A program made the translations under genes and the position numbers. Of a stretch of 64,000 nt of DNA, positions 41,644 to 51,286 are shown in pieces. Below the pieces are notes generated by a model. That model was not told where the DNA came from. It saw only the letters and a list, made by a program, of their open reading frames with translations, and ran no database searches. This stretch comes from Tropicibacter sp. R16_0 (lineage in GTDB: Bacteria > Pseudomonadota > Alphaproteobacteria > Rhodobacterales > Rhodobacteraceae): positions 186,001 to 250,000 of the forward strand of contig NZ_JAGHRE010000004.1 in assembly GCF_017743935.1 (NCBI RefSeq). Reading direction: 5' to 3'. Positions within the stretch are counted from its first letter, which is position 1. Each line of letters opens with the position of its first letter.

Positions 41644-41693
41644 GCTCCCGCCCATCGTTGACGCCTGCGGCGTCGCCTCTGGTTGGGCCGGGC
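41644..41693 (+). repeat. Dispersed hairpin element, copy B
   Basis: GCTCCCGCCCATCGTT, hairpin arms GACGCC/GGCGTC (41660-41674), then CTGGTTGGGCCGGGC. A second, perfect 10-bp hairpin follows (GCAGCGCACC / GGTGCGCTGC, 41692-41714). It lies between the convergent cyclase and alkB genes. Confidence 0.75.
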
Positions 41694-41729
41694 AGCGCAC
41701 CTGCGGTGCGCTGCGGTCGCCTTCGGTTG

Positions 41730-42863
41730 TCAGCGTGGCATGGGGTGACGGGCCTTGTTGTAATCCAGCCAATCCGTGATTTCGGGGTAATAGTGCCGCC
41801 GCCAACTGCGCACACGCGGGTTCATGACCCGGCGCCAGAGTGGCGGGATCATTGCAGCCACGGTCATGACGGGATAGCCGTAGGGCAGCTGAGGCGCATT
41901 TTCTTCCGTGTGGTTTTGCAGCAGCGGAAAGCGGCGGTCAGGTTTGTAATGGTGGTCTGAATGCCGCTGCAGGTTGATCAGAAGCCAGTTCGAAGCCTTA
42001 TGTGCCGCGTTCCAGGAATGGCGTGGCTGGACCGTTTCATATTTGCCATCACCCAGGTGTTTGCGCGTCAGACCGTAGTGTTCGACGTAGTTGACCAGCT
42101 CCAGCTGCCAGATTGCGACCCCGGCTTGCACCAAGAACAAGAGGACACCGCCAAAACCACCCAGCATGAAAGCCAGCAGGATCATCCCGGCTTGCAACGC
42201 CCAATAGCGGAAGAAGGGGTTGCGTAGGCTTGTCCATGGCAGGCCCTTGCGCGCCAGCATGTCCCTTTCCGCCTTGAACGCGCTGCGGAGGCATTGGATC
42301 AGGACGCGGGGGTAGAACCGATGGAACCCCTCATTATAGCGGGCGGTCACCGGATCACGCGGGGTGCCGACATAGCGGTGATGAACCAGCAGATGTTCGG
42401 ACCGGAAGTGACTGTAAAGGACCATGGCCAACAGGATATCGCCCAAGGTTCGTTCGACCCGGCTTTTCTGATGCATCAGCTCGTGGCTGTAATTGATGCC
42501 GATGGTGCCGGTAATGACGCCGACGCCAAAGAACAAGGCCACCTTTTCCAGGCTGCTCAGATGGGTGCTGTGTGTCGCATACCAGATCAGGCCAAAGAGG
42601 GTCAGGAATTGTATCGGCACCCACAGTTGCGTCAGCCGGATGTACCAGCTCAACTGCCCGTCGGGCGTCTGTGGATCGGCGTTTTCGGTGTTCAGCCCTG
42701 TCAGCTGATCGAGGATCGCAAAGGCCCACCATGTCGTCAGCGGCACCAGGATCAGGCTCCAGCCACCGGTTGTGGCTGCGAACCACGCCAAAGGGACCAG
42801 CAGGAATGAGATCCAGAAGGGCAGGGCGCTTTGCCAGCGGTTGAGGGTTTCGGGTGCGATCAT
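41730..42863 (-). CDS. alkB: Alkane 1-monooxygenase (AlkB family)
   Basis: The 377-residue integral membrane di-iron hydroxylase oxidises medium-chain n-alkanes to primary alcohols. Its histidine clusters are visible: HELMHQ (about 126), HLLVHH (about 157), NYVEHYG (about 256) and LQRHSDHHY (about 295), with about six membrane helices around them. The enzyme needs rubredoxin and rubredoxin reductase; none is encoded next to it, so electron donors must lie elsewhere. Confidence 0.92.
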   Translation of the reverse strand: MIAPETLNRWQSALPFWISFLLVPLAWFAATTGGWSLILVPLTTWWAFAILDQLTGLNTENADPQTPDGQLSWYIRLTQLWVPIQFLTLFGLIWYATHSTHLSSLEKVALFFGVGVITGTIGINYSHELMHQKSRVERTLGDILLAMVLYSHFRSEHLLVHHRYVGTPRDPVTARYNEGFHRFYPRVLIQCLRSAFKAERDMLARKGLPWTSLRNPFFRYWALQAGMILLAFMLGGFGGVLLFLVQAGVAIWQLELVNYVEHYGLTRKHLGDGKYETVQPRHSWNAAHKASNWLLINLQRHSDHHYKPDRRFPLLQNHTEENAPQLPYGYPVMTVAAMIPPLWRRVMNPRVRSWRRHYYPEITDWLDYNKARHPMPR

Positions 42864-42924
42864 GATGGGCTCCGCATCAGATTTGCGCGCAGTCTAACGC
42901 GGATTTGCCTTTGATCACAGACGG

Positions 42925-43980
42925 CTAATGGTCACGCCACAGATCATATGCTTTGCGCATCACAGTGGGCAGATCCGAGGGGCGAAAGTCATGTTTGGCG
43001 ACGATGTGCAGGCCCGCAGGTGCAGCTGTGTAAGGCATTGGCGCAGTCAGCACCCTAAGGTGCAGGTGGAAGTGGGTGAAGGTGTGGCGAACTTCGGCCC
43101 CGATGTCATGCCAATCCGCCTCAAACGGTGGATTGGGTGAGGGGTTTTCGGACCAATCGGAACCGGGCCAACCCAGCATGCCGCCCAGCAACCCCTTGTC
43201 CGGGCGCCGTTCCATCAGCCAGCCGCCACTCGCATCACGGGCGACATAGGCATAGCCGTAGCGGGTCGGTTTGGGTTTCTTGGGTGTTTTCTTCGGCAGC
43301 TCGGCGGCCGTGCCCGCCAGCCGACCCTGGCAGTCTGGCATAAGGGGGCAGATCCCGCAGGCCGGGGACTTGGGCGTGCACACGGTGGCACCCAGATCCA
43401 TCACTGCCTGAGCGTGATCACCGGGGCGCGTCAAGGGTGTGTGCCCCTCTGCCAGATCGCGCAGCCTGGACTTGGACCCGGGTAGAGGGTCGTGGATGTC
43501 GTGGAACCGGGCCATGACCCGTTCGACATTGCCATCAAGCACGGTCTCCGGCCGGTCAAATGCGATCGACGCGATGGCCGCAGCGGTGTAGGGGCCAACG
43601 CCGGGAAGGGTCAGCAGCTCATCATGGGTGTCAGGAAAGATGCCGCCATGGGCTTCGGTCACGTGGCGTGCGCATTTCAGCAGGTTGCGCGCACGGGCAT
43701 AGTACCCCAGCCCGGCCCATTCCCCCATCACATCTTCATCCTGCGCAGCGGCCAGATCCCGAACTGTGGGCCAGCGAAACGTAAAACGATGAAAGTAGTC
43801 TTTGACCGCAGCCACGGTGGTTTGCTGCAACATGATCTCGGACAGCCATACGCGATAGGGGTCAGGAACAACCCCTGCCTGTCGATCCGAGGGAGAGACC
43901 CGCCACGGCAATTCGCGCGCATGCACGTCGTACCACGCTAGCAGCGCGCTGCTCACAACCTTGTGTTCGTGCTTTTGCAA
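42925..43980 (-). CDS. mutY: A/G-specific adenine DNA glycosylase
   Basis: The 351-residue base-excision repair enzyme removes adenine opposite 8-oxoguanine. The catalytic Glu is in WLSEIMLQQT, the helix-hairpin-helix is LPGVGPYTAAAIASIA followed by the catalytic Asp in VLDGNVERVM. The iron-sulfur loop has four cysteines (CTPKSPACGICPLMPDC), and the C-terminal MutT-like domain recognises 8-oxoG. The start is probably TTG at 43980, with AGGGG at good spacing; the open frame reaches 44439 but overlaps the divergent dciA gene. Divergent from dciA. Confidence 0.92.
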   Translation of the reverse strand: MQKHEHKVVSSALLAWYDVHARELPWRVSPSDRQAGVVPDPYRVWLSEIMLQQTTVAAVKDYFHRFTFRWPTVRDLAAAQDEDVMGEWAGLGYYARARNLLKCARHVTEAHGGIFPDTHDELLTLPGVGPYTAAAIASIAFDRPETVLDGNVERVMARFHDIHDPLPGSKSRLRDLAEGHTPLTRPGDHAQAVMDLGATVCTPKSPACGICPLMPDCQGRLAGTAAELPKKTPKKPKPTRYGYAYVARDASGGWLMERRPDKGLLGGMLGWPGSDWSENPSPNPPFEADWHDIGAEVRHTFTHFHLHLRVLTAPMPYTAAPAGLHIVAKHDFRPSDLPTVMRKAYDLWRDH

Positions 43981-44061
43981 ACAATTTTCCCCTGCTCTAC
44001 GGGTTTCACTGGCACCTGTCCGAGTGCTCTCTACAATAGCGCCAACAGAGTCGGAAACCAG

Positions 44062-44568
44062 ATGAAGCCCAGACGAACGACAACTTACGGGTTCAAACGC
44101 ACAGGGACGGTGCTCAGCGACCAAATCAGGCGCGCCGGGGAAAGCCGTGGCTTTGCCGTGTCGCGGGTTCTGACCCATTGGGCCGAGATCGTGGGGCAGG
44201 ACATTGCGGCCATCGCGCGGCCAGTAAACGTTGGCTATGGGCGCAATGGCTTTGGTGCAACGTTGACGGTTCTGACCACCGGGCCGCAGGCGCCGATGCT
44301 GGAAATGCAAAAGGAACGGCTGAGGGAAAAGGTGAACGCGGCCTACGGCTATAACGCGATCAGCCGCATCCGCATCACCCAGACCGCGCCCACCGGATTT
44401 GCCGAGGGGCAGGCCAGTTTCGCGCACAAGCCGAAACAAGCGGAACCCAAGATCAACCCCGAGGTTGCAACTGCCGCGCGTAAGGCAGCCGATGGGGTGG
44501 AAAGTGACGATTTGCGGGCTGCTCTTGAACGTCTGGGCCGCAACATCCTATCTAAGAAAAAACACTGA
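44062..44568 (+). CDS. dciA: DUF721/DciA-family protein
   Basis: The 168-residue protein contains the DUF721 domain (about 30-100, RVLTHWAEIVGQDIAAIARPV). In bacteria lacking DnaC/DnaI, DciA proteins load or help the replicative helicase DnaB. The ATG at 44062 is preferred; an in-frame opening 99 bases earlier overlaps mutY on the other strand. It is 13 bp upstream of the DsbA-like gene and probably co-transcribed. Confidence 0.82.
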   Translation: MKPRRTTTYGFKRTGTVLSDQIRRAGESRGFAVSRVLTHWAEIVGQDIAAIARPVNVGYGRNGFGATLTVLTTGPQAPMLEMQKERLREKVNAAYGYNAISRIRITQTAPTGFAEGQASFAHKPKQAEPKINPEVATAARKAADGVESDDLRAALERLGRNILSKKKH

Positions 44569-44581
44569 GAAAGGGCGAGGT

Positions 44582-45247
44582 ATGACCCGTTTTGGAACAA
44601 TCTTTTGTGCTGCCGTGGCAATCGCCGCGGGCGGGTACTGGCTGAGCCAGCCGCAAAGCAGCCTGCCGAGCAACCCGCTGGTCGGCGCGGCCTATGCGCA
44701 AGAGACCGAGGTCGACACATCCACCATCATCGAAATGGTTCAAGGTGCCGAAGATGCGCCGGTCGAAATCATCGAATACGCCTCTTACACATGCCCGCAT
44801 TGTGCGGCGTTTCACGAAGGGCCGTACAAGCAGCTCAAGAAGGACTTCATCGACACCGGCAAGGTAAAGTTCGTTTACCGCGAAGTGTATTTTGATCGCT
44901 ACGGCTTGTGGGCGTCGATGATTGCCCGCTGTGCAGGGCCCGAGAAGTTCTTTGGCATCAGCGATCTGATCTATGCGGGACAGTCCGATTGGGCGCGCGC
45001 CGGTGGTCCGACTGAAATCGTCGGGGAGTTGCGCAAGATCGGTCGTCTGGCCGGTTTGGACAACGACACGCTTGAGGCTTGCCTGCAGGACGCGAACAAG
45101 GCGCAGACACTGGTGACCTGGTATCAGGAAAACGCCGAAGAGCATGGGATCGAAAGCACCCCCAGCTTCATCGTCAACGGCAAGAAGGTGTCGAACCAGT
45201 CTTATGCCGATTTCAAGGCCCTCATCGAAGCCGAGCTGGGCAGCTGA
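44582..45247 (+). CDS. DsbA-family thiol:disulfide interchange protein
   Basis: The 221-residue exported thioredoxin-fold protein has an N-terminal signal/anchor (FGTIFCAAVAIAAGGYWL). The active site CPHC lies in YASYTCPHCAAFH, with the helical insertion and the cis-Pro loop GIESTPSFIVNGKKV. It oxidises or isomerises disulfides in the periplasm. RBS is GGGCGAGG. Its stop overlaps the start of a CoA-transferase gene by one base. Confidence 0.93.
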   Translation: MTRFGTIFCAAVAIAAGGYWLSQPQSSLPSNPLVGAAYAQETEVDTSTIIEMVQGAEDAPVEIIEYASYTCPHCAAFHEGPYKQLKKDFIDTGKVKFVYREVYFDRYGLWASMIARCAGPEKFFGISDLIYAGQSDWARAGGPTEIVGELRKIGRLAGLDNDTLEACLQDANKAQTLVTWYQENAEEHGIESTPSFIVNGKKVSNQSYADFKALIEAELGS

Positions 45248-46359
45248 TGACGGCACCGCTGGCGGGCCTCAAGGTCATCGAACTGGCGCGTATCCTGGCC
45301 GGCCCCTGGGCCGGTCAAACGCTGTCTGATCTGGGCGCCGAAGTCATCAAGGTGGAATCCCCTGCAGGTGACGACACCCGTGCCTGGGGGCCACCGTTCG
45401 TGACTCGAGATGATGACGAGTCGGCGGCGTACTTTCATTCGACGAACCGGGGCAAGGCCTCGGTCACGGTGGATTTCTCGACACCTGAGGGGCAAGCGCG
45501 CGTGCGCGAGATGGTGCGGGAGGCAGATATCCTGGTCGAGAATTTCAAGGTTGGTGGGCTGGCCAAATACGGGCTGGACTATGAAAGCCTGAAAGAGGTC
45601 AATCCGCGCTTGATCTACTGCTCGATAACGGGGTTCGGTCAGGACGGGCCTTATGCGCACCGTGCCGGTTATGACTTTATCATCCAAGGCATGTCCGGGC
45701 TGATGTCGATTACCGGAGAACCCGACGGTCAGCCGCAGAAATCAGGCGTTGCGATCACCGATATCTTCACCGGCATCTACGCGGTTTCGGGAATTCTGGC
45801 GGCTTTGCATCAGCGCGAACGCACCGGACGCGGTCAGCATGTGGATATGGCGTTGCTGGACGTGGCTGTGGCCGTAACAGCCAACCAGGCGCTGAACTAC
45901 CTGACCACAGGCAAGGCGCCCGAACGGATGGGCAATGCCCACGTCAACCTGACCCCGTATCAGGTGTTTGACTGTGCCGACGGTCACATCATCATCGCCA
46001 CTGGCAACGACCGGCAATACCAACGGCTGTGCAAGATCCTGGAGCTTGAGGACATGGCCGAAGCACCCGAGTTCCTGCGCAACAAGGATCGCATCGCCAA
46101 CCGCCGAGTCATGATCGCGCGTCTGAACGGAGCAACCGCGCAGCGCAGCAAGGCGGATCTGTTGGCCGCATGCGAGGCGCAAGGCGTACCGGCAGGTCCG
46201 ATCAACACGCTGGACGAGGTTATGGCGGATCCCCAGATCGTGGCACGTGGGATGCAGATCGAGTTGGACGGCGTTCCAGGTGTCCGTGCCCCATTCCGCT
46301 TCTCGGACGCCGCGCTGGCACTACATCGTCCAGCGCCAAAACTGGGCGAGGACAACTAG
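45247..46359 (+). CDS. CaiB/BaiF-family (type III) CoA-transferase
   Basis: The 370-residue protein has N-terminal LKVIELARILAGPWAGQ, the DLGAEVIKVESPAGDDTR segment, the catalytic Asp in QHVDMALLDVAVAV and C-terminal ACEAQGVPAGPINTLDEV. Substrate acyl group unknown: the family covers carnitine, formyl, succinyl and other CoA transfers. ATG at 45247 shares a base with the preceding stop; the longer open frame from 45079 overlaps the DsbA-like gene and is rejected. Confidence 0.9.
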   Translation: MTAPLAGLKVIELARILAGPWAGQTLSDLGAEVIKVESPAGDDTRAWGPPFVTRDDDESAAYFHSTNRGKASVTVDFSTPEGQARVREMVREADILVENFKVGGLAKYGLDYESLKEVNPRLIYCSITGFGQDGPYAHRAGYDFIIQGMSGLMSITGEPDGQPQKSGVAITDIFTGIYAVSGILAALHQRERTGRGQHVDMALLDVAVAVTANQALNYLTTGKAPERMGNAHVNLTPYQVFDCADGHIIIATGNDRQYQRLCKILELEDMAEAPEFLRNKDRIANRRVMIARLNGATAQRSKADLLAACEAQGVPAGPINTLDEVMADPQIVARGMQIELDGVPGVRAPFRFSDAALALHRPAPKLGEDN

Positions 46360-46443
46360 AGCGGCATCCATTTGGTAGGCCGGGGGTGCTCCCGCGCCCG
46401 AGAGAGCCTGACTGCGTCAGCCGCTCTAACGGCCTTGGGCGTG

Positions 46444-46464
46444 GCGCCGGGCGTTGCCCGGCGC
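46444..46464. repeat. Hairpin downstream of the CoA-transferase gene
   Basis: A 9-bp perfect inverted repeat (GCGCCGGGC / GCCCGGCGC, loop GTT), 85 bp after the CoA-transferase stop. No T-run. It belongs to the hairpin-rich 283-bp gap that also holds repeat copy C; I see no gene there. Confidence 0.5.
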
Positions 46465-46570
46465 GGTAGCGCTTGTGGCGGATGTTTGCAGCAAAAGCGA
46501 GCCACCAAAAGCGCCATTGGAACCTAAACTAAGTCGGTTGCAATCAAACCCCAACCGCTGAGCGCAGCGA

Positions 46571-46626
46571 GGCCCGGCCCAACGGGAGGAGGTGTCCCGC
46601 AAGGGGCATCGACGACGGGCGGGAGG
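46571..46626 (-). repeat. Dispersed hairpin element, copy C (reverse orientation)
   Basis: Read on the minus strand: CTCCCGCCCGTCGTCGATG, loop region, then CACCTCCTCCCGTTGGGCCGGGC. Hairpin arms on the plus strand are TGTCCC (46593-46598) and GGGGCA (46603-46608), with one non-Watson-Crick position that could be a G-U pair. Between the convergent CoA-transferase and lpxK genes. Confidence 0.75.
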
Positions 46627-46642
46627 GCTTGTGAGTTCTTTC

Positions 46643-47641
46643 TTACGGTGCGGGCGCTGCATTCAACATCAGCTCGGTGAGCCGATTGTCTTCCGCGAGC
46701 TGCAACCTGACCGGCAAGGTGATAACCTTGCTACGAAAGGCAGGTGGCAGGCGTACCGCATCTTTTTCAGTGGTGACCATCTGTGCGCCCAACAGCTTCG
46801 CTTCACCCTCAAGCCGTGTCATCAGGGCCTGTGTCAGGGGCTGATGATCATCCAAGGGTTCTGCTCTGCGCAGGTCGGCGCCTTGATCCCGCAGTGTACG
46901 AAAGAACTTTGCAGGATTGCCAATACCCGCAAAAGCAAGCACTGGGGTGTCTGCCCAATCCATCCCGGTTTGCAGCGGGCAAACCTCGCCGGTTACATGG
47001 GGCAAGGGGAGCGAATGTCCCCACATGTTGGCGTATGTCTCTTGGGCTTCGGCATCGCCAAGCGACAAAACCACATCCGCGCGGGCCAACCCGGCCTCTA
47101 CCGGTTCGCGCAAGGGGCCTGCCGGCAGGCAGAGCCCGTTCCCGAATCCCTGGGCTGCATCCACCACGATGATCGAAAGGTCTTTTTTTACGCCGGGGTT
47201 CTGAAACCCATCATCCAGCACAATCACCGTTGCCCCAAATTCGGCCGCAGCTTTGGCTCCCGCGAAGCGATCCTTGGCAACCCAAACCTCGGCAAAGGCG
47301 GCCAGCAGCAATGGCTCGTCGCCTACCTGATCCGCGCGGTGCTTGCCGGGTTCAACCCGAACCGGCCCTTCAAGAGAGCCACCATAGCCCCGGGTCACCA
47401 CATGCGGTTCATGTCCCGCATTGCGCAATTGTTCGAGCACCCAAATCGCCGTGGGCGTCTTGCCCGTGCCACCCGCGTTCAGGTTGCCGACGCAGATGAC
47501 TGGAACGCCGGGATCTTGTGGAACGCCCTTGGCCACACGTCGCGCGGTTGCCCCTGCATAGAGCGCACCCAAGGGGCGAAGCAGCTGTGCCCGCCAGTCC
47601 AATTGGTCGGGGGCTGTGTTCCAGAAATTGGGCGGTCTCAT
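46643..47641 (-). CDS. lpxK: Tetraacyldisaccharide 4'-kinase
   Basis: The 332-residue enzyme phosphorylates the 4' position of the lipid A precursor at the inner membrane. A P-loop lies in [18 protein letters not shown] (about 49-66), with [17 protein letters not shown], the [13 protein letters not shown] motif and [12 protein letters not shown]. It starts 1 bp after the waaA stop, so the pair encodes consecutive lipid A/Kdo steps. Confidence 0.95.
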   Translation of the reverse strand: MRPPNFWNTAPDQLDWRAQLLRPLGALYAGATARRVAKGVPQDPGVPVICVGNLNAGGTGKTPTAIWVLEQLRNAGHEPHVVTRGYGGSLEGPVRVEPGKHRADQVGDEPLLLAAFAEVWVAKDRFAGAKAAAEFGATVIVLDDGFQNPGVKKDLSIIVVDAAQGFGNGLCLPAGPLREPVEAGLARADVVLSLGDAEAQETYANMWGHSLPLPHVTGEVCPLQTGMDWADTPVLAFAGIGNPAKFFRTLRDQGADLRRAEPLDDHQPLTQALMTRLEGEAKLLGAQMVTTEKDAVRLPPAFRSKVITLPVRLQLAEDNRLTELMLNAAPAP

Positions 47642-47642
47642 G

Positions 47643-48857
47643 TTATTGATCCTGCTTGTCCAGTTTGTTCTGTATCAGGTCAATCAGCTGATCCGTCAAA
47701 TGGGCCCCTTCGGTCACCACTTGCCACCCGGCCAAAGCCACAGAAGCGGCTTGATCCGGGGCCAGAAGCTGCACCACACCCGCACCCAGAGCATCTGCGT
47801 TTCGCACCGCGCGCGCAGCACCTGCCGCGGCCAGCCGCGCATAGGTGTCAATGTGGCCCTGCACGTGAGACCCATAGAGAACCGCCGAGCCCAAGGAAAC
47901 GGCGGTCAGCGGGTTCTGACCACCTGCGCCAGGTTCCAAGGAGCTGCCGAGGAACGTCACGGGGGCCACACGGTACCACAACTCCAGATCTTCGGCGACA
48001 GTGCTCAGGACCACCTGGGTGCTGTCTTCGATTTCGTCGCCTGCATCCCAATCGGCGCAGCGTAGATCCATCGCTTTGAGCCGCGCTTTCAAAGGGTCGG
48101 CTTCAGCGGGATCGGCGACATGCAGAACCAGCAGCAACCGGTGAAGAAATCGCAGCGCATGCCGATGTGCGATCAGGATCGAAATGAACTCGCTGTCTTG
48201 AGACCAGGCTGACAGCCAGACGGGACGACCGGCCAGGGCCTGATTGGTTTCGACCAGCTCTTCTTCGGGCCAGGGGCGCGGGTTGGGGCTGACTTGCAGC
48301 GCCGAAGATACCGATACCTTACCCGAACTGATGCCCGAGCGACGGACGTAGCGGGCCGAGGCCTCACTGTCGGCAAGGATCATGTCAAAGCAGTCCAACG
48401 TGGTACGGAGCAGGTCGGGCAGCCATCGATGACGGCGCAGGTGAAGTTCGTTTTCAACCGCGCCCAATAGGATCATCGGGATCTGCTGCTCTGATGCCTG
48501 GCCGATCAGGTTCGGCTGCAAGGATCCACCCGTCCAGATGCAAACGTCGGGGTGCCAATGCCGCATGAAATCGCGCGTAGCGGCCGGGTGGTCTTGTGGC
48601 AATTCGATTGCCCCTAGCAAGTGGCGGGGCCAACGTCGCGTTTCGGATGCAGGCGGGCGGGTGAACAGCACGTTCAATTCGGGTCTTTGCTGCAGCAATC
48701 GGCCACTTAGATCCTGCAGCGCGGACAGACGTTCCGGCGTTGTTGCATGGAACCAAACCAATTGCCCATCGGGGCGCGCCGCATGCATATCGCCATGTGT
48801 GTGCTGGCCGCCCCAGGACAGCGCGCGGTATGCGGTCAGGCTGAGCGATCGCGCCAT
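47643..48857 (-). CDS. waaA: 3-deoxy-D-manno-octulosonic acid transferase
   Basis: The 404-residue GT-30-like protein adds Kdo to lipid IVA. N-terminal [14 protein letters not shown] corresponds to the HAxSxGE segment, with the Glu at the expected position but the surrounding residues diverged. [20 protein letters not shown] and [21 protein letters not shown] are typical. The N-terminal membrane anchor of larger family members is short or absent. Next to lpxK, as expected for lipid A genes. Confidence 0.86.
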   Translation of the reverse strand: MARSLSLTAYRALSWGGQHTHGDMHAARPDGQLVWFHATTPERLSALQDLSGRLLQQRPELNVLFTRPPASETRRWPRHLLGAIELPQDHPAATRDFMRHWHPDVCIWTGGSLQPNLIGQASEQQIPMILLGAVENELHLRRHRWLPDLLRTTLDCFDMILADSEASARYVRRSGISSGKVSVSSALQVSPNPRPWPEEELVETNQALAGRPVWLSAWSQDSEFISILIAHRHALRFLHRLLLVLHVADPAEADPLKARLKAMDLRCADWDAGDEIEDSTQVVLSTVAEDLELWYRVAPVTFLGSSLEPGAGGQNPLTAVSLGSAVLYGSHVQGHIDTYARLAAAGAARAVRNADALGAGVVQLLAPDQAASVALAGWQVVTEGAHLTDQLIDLIQNKLDKQDQ

Positions 48858-49011
48858 CGGTCAACCCACCCGATGGGGCACAGTGGGGCGCAAAGCAGAG
48901 ACACAGGAGGGCACGAAGCGGGCCATTAAACTCATCCTTGGGGCAAAAGGGCGGAAGTTGTCGGCAACCTACGAGTTTCGCAGATTTGGTCAACTGTTGC
49001 CGAACCAGTCC

Positions 49012-49815
49012 TCAATGCCCTGGAATGCCCGCGCTGTCCGGGTCCAATGCGGCGCTGATCTGTGTATGCAGCTGCTTGCCGCCTGCAACCACGCCGCTCA
49101 ACTTCGGTTGGGGGTTGTTGAACCGCAAGGGTGTACCAAAGCGGTCGGTGCACAGGCCACCAGCCTCGCGGATGATCAGATCCCCGGCGGCAATGTCCCA
49201 TTCCCAACTGGGGCGCAGCGTCAGCATTCCATTGAACCGACCCTGCGCAACCAGGGCCATGCGATAGGCCAGCGAAGGTCGATAGGCACGACCAAAATCG
49301 GGCACATTGCCTTCGCGCCAATGCGTGCTGTTCAAGTTGGGTTTGGCAGCCAGAACTTCGGCGTCGGCGAGAGAGCCAATGTCAGCCACCGAAATCGGTT
49401 CTCCGTTGAGCGTGGCCCCCTCTCCGGCTGCTGCGGCAAACAGCATGTCCCGCTGAGGCAGGTATACAACTGCGGCGGTGGCGATGCCCTCCACACAGAC
49501 TGCAAGTGAATGGGCCCAGGTGCGTGATCCTTGGGCAAAACTGCGGGTGCCATCAATCGGATCGATGACAAACACATGAGAGCGATCCAGGCGGTCTGCG
49601 CTGTCCTCGGTCTCTTCCGACAACCAGCCATATTCCGGGCGGGCTGCAGGGAGCGTTGCCTCGAGCATCTCGTTGACCGCCAGATCCGCCTCGGTCACGG
49701 GGCCTGCACCGTCAGGTTTTTCCCAGCGTTTGGCCTCTTTCCCGGAATAGCGGGTGGCAATGTCGCCCGCTTGCAGTGCGGCGTCGATCAACAGCGATAG
49801 GTCAGTTTCCGGCAA
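49012..49815 (-). CDS. Inositol monophosphatase-family phosphatase, CysQ-like
   Basis: The 267-residue metal-dependent phosphatase has the motifs GWLSEETED, FVIDPIDGTRSFAQG and WEWDIAAGDLIIREAGG, which form the metal site. The family includes 3'(2'),5'-bisphosphate nucleotidase (CysQ) and inositol phosphatases, which motifs alone do not separate well. The start is probably TTG at 49815, in the end of pmbA (14-bp overlap) with an AGGGA-type site. Confidence 0.85.
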   Translation of the reverse strand: MPETDLSLLIDAALQAGDIATRYSGKEAKRWEKPDGAGPVTEADLAVNEMLEATLPAARPEYGWLSEETEDSADRLDRSHVFVIDPIDGTRSFAQGSRTWAHSLAVCVEGIATAAVVYLPQRDMLFAAAAGEGATLNGEPISVADIGSLADAEVLAAKPNLNSTHWREGNVPDFGRAYRPSLAYRMALVAQGRFNGMLTLRPSWEWDIAAGDLIIREAGGLCTDRFGTPLRFNNPQPKLSGVVAGGKQLHTQISAALDPDSAGIPGH

Positions 49816-51148
49816 GCGTCATCCCTTCGATCAAGAGCGAGGGTACGACACGCGACAGATAAGTGCGCGCGTCATTGGCCGGAATGATCCGCATCAGCAT
49901 GTCGCGCAGGTTGCCTGCGATGGTGCATTCGTTGACCGGATGGGTGATCTCACCGTTTTCCACCCAAAACCCCGACGCCCCACGCGAATAATCGCCAGTA
50001 TTCGGGTTGATGGTTGAACCGATCATCGAGGTCACCAGCAGGCCGGTACCCATATCGCGCAACAGATCCTCGCGGCTTTGCTCGCCCTGGGTCAACGCCA
50101 GGTTCCAGTTGCTGGGGGACGGCGGCGCGGACACCCCACGCGCCGCATTGGCGGTGGAGGCCATGCCCAACTTGCGCGCGCTGGACAGATCAAGTGTCCA
50201 ACCGGTCAAAACGCCGTTTTCGACAATCGCGCGTCGCTGCGTGGGCAGTCCCTCGGCGTCAAAAGGGCGCGATCCGGCCACGCGGGCACGGTGCGGGTCT
50301 TCGACCACGGACAGATGCTCGGGCAATACCTGCTGCCCCATCGCATCCTTGAGCCAGGAGGAGCCGCGCGCAATTGCGGCACCGTTGCTTGCGGCCATCA
50401 GATGCCCGATCAACGACGAGGATATGCGTTCGTCAAAGAGCACCGGGTAAGTGCCGGTTTCCGGTTTGCGGGCGCCCACCAGTTGCACTGCGCGTTCGCC
50501 TGCGGTGCGGCCGATCTCGGACGGGTCGCGCAGGTCCCCCTGAAAACAGCGGCTGTCGCCGTCATAGTCCCGCTCCATCCCAGTGCCGGTTCCGCTGATT
50601 GCAACGCAAGACACCGACCGCCCAGTGCGGGCATAGCCACCGGAAAACCCGTTGGTTGCCGCCATGTGAACGCGGTGTTCGCCGTATCCAGCCCCGGCGT
50701 CTGACACCTGGGTGACGCCCTCGACCGCTACTGCCGCTGCTTCGGCTGCCAATGCATCCTGTTTCAGCGCCTCCGGAGTAGGCTCGGGTGTTGGATCGAA
50801 CAATTCCAGCGCGTCAAAGTCCCAATCCTGCGCCAACTGGGCCGGATCGGCGAGACCGGCATAGGGATCTTCGGGCGCCTCTTTCGCCATGGCCATGGCG
50901 CGTTCAGCCATCGCTTGCATGGTTTCAGGGCGCGCGTCTGAGCTGGAGACGATCGCCTGTCGCTGCCCCAAAAACACCCGCAACCCCAGATCGCTGCCCT
51001 CAGAGCGTTCGGCCATTTCCAAAGCGCCGTTTCGCACGTCGACAGAGACAGAAGTACCCCGGATCACGATGGCATCTGCCGCTTCGGCTCCGGCCTTGCG
51101 GGCAGCATCAATCAGGGCGTGGCTCAGCTCTTCGGGTGTCTGCGACAT
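49802..51148 (-). CDS. pmbA: TldD/PmbA-family metalloprotease-like protein
   Basis: The 448-residue protein matches the 450 residues of E. coli PmbA. TldD and PmbA (TldE) form a heterodimeric protease in which the metal site is in TldD. Features are ALEMAERSEGSDLGLRVFLG, GFSGGYARTGRSVS, RRAIVENGVLTGWTLD and SGFWVENGEITHPV. ATG at 51148 gives a normal N-terminus; 75 bases of upstream open frame are ignored. No tldD is in view. Confidence 0.91.
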   Translation of the reverse strand: MSQTPEELSHALIDAARKAGAEAADAIVIRGTSVSVDVRNGALEMAERSEGSDLGLRVFLGQRQAIVSSSDARPETMQAMAERAMAMAKEAPEDPYAGLADPAQLAQDWDFDALELFDPTPEPTPEALKQDALAAEAAAVAVEGVTQVSDAGAGYGEHRVHMAATNGFSGGYARTGRSVSCVAISGTGTGMERDYDGDSRCFQGDLRDPSEIGRTAGERAVQLVGARKPETGTYPVLFDERISSSLIGHLMAASNGAAIARGSSWLKDAMGQQVLPEHLSVVEDPHRARVAGSRPFDAEGLPTQRRAIVENGVLTGWTLDLSSARKLGMASTANAARGVSAPPSPSNWNLALTQGEQSREDLLRDMGTGLLVTSMIGSTINPNTGDYSRGASGFWVENGEITHPVNECTIAGNLRDMLMRIIPANDARTYLSRVVPSLLIEGMTLAGN

Positions 51149-51234
51149 CAGGCCTCTCGTCGTGTTTTTCTGGCTACCCTTTGGACCTAGCCTTGCAGGC
51201 AGACCCCTGCAAGCCCCGGGCAAAAAGAAGCGGC

Positions 51235-51264
51235 AAAAAGAAAAGGGCCGCCCTGTGGCAGCCC
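51235..51264 (-). terminator. Terminator of the DUF2125 gene
   Basis: On the minus strand GGGCTGCC-ACAG-GGCGGCCC (one G-U pair) followed by TTTTCTTTTT, 23 bp after the DUF2125 stop. Confidence 0.75.
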
Positions 51265-51286
51265 CGTTCGTATCTTGAAGGTCAGG

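Noticed and set aside
46592-48079. 495-codon plus-strand open frame over lpxK and waaA, beginning in repeat copy C
   Set aside because: Shadow of two recognised genes; starts inside the repeat element.
48858-49011. A small gene (such as DUF4170) between waaA and the cysQ-like gene
   Set aside because: The 154-bp gap is too short and no frame gives a plausible start plus product.
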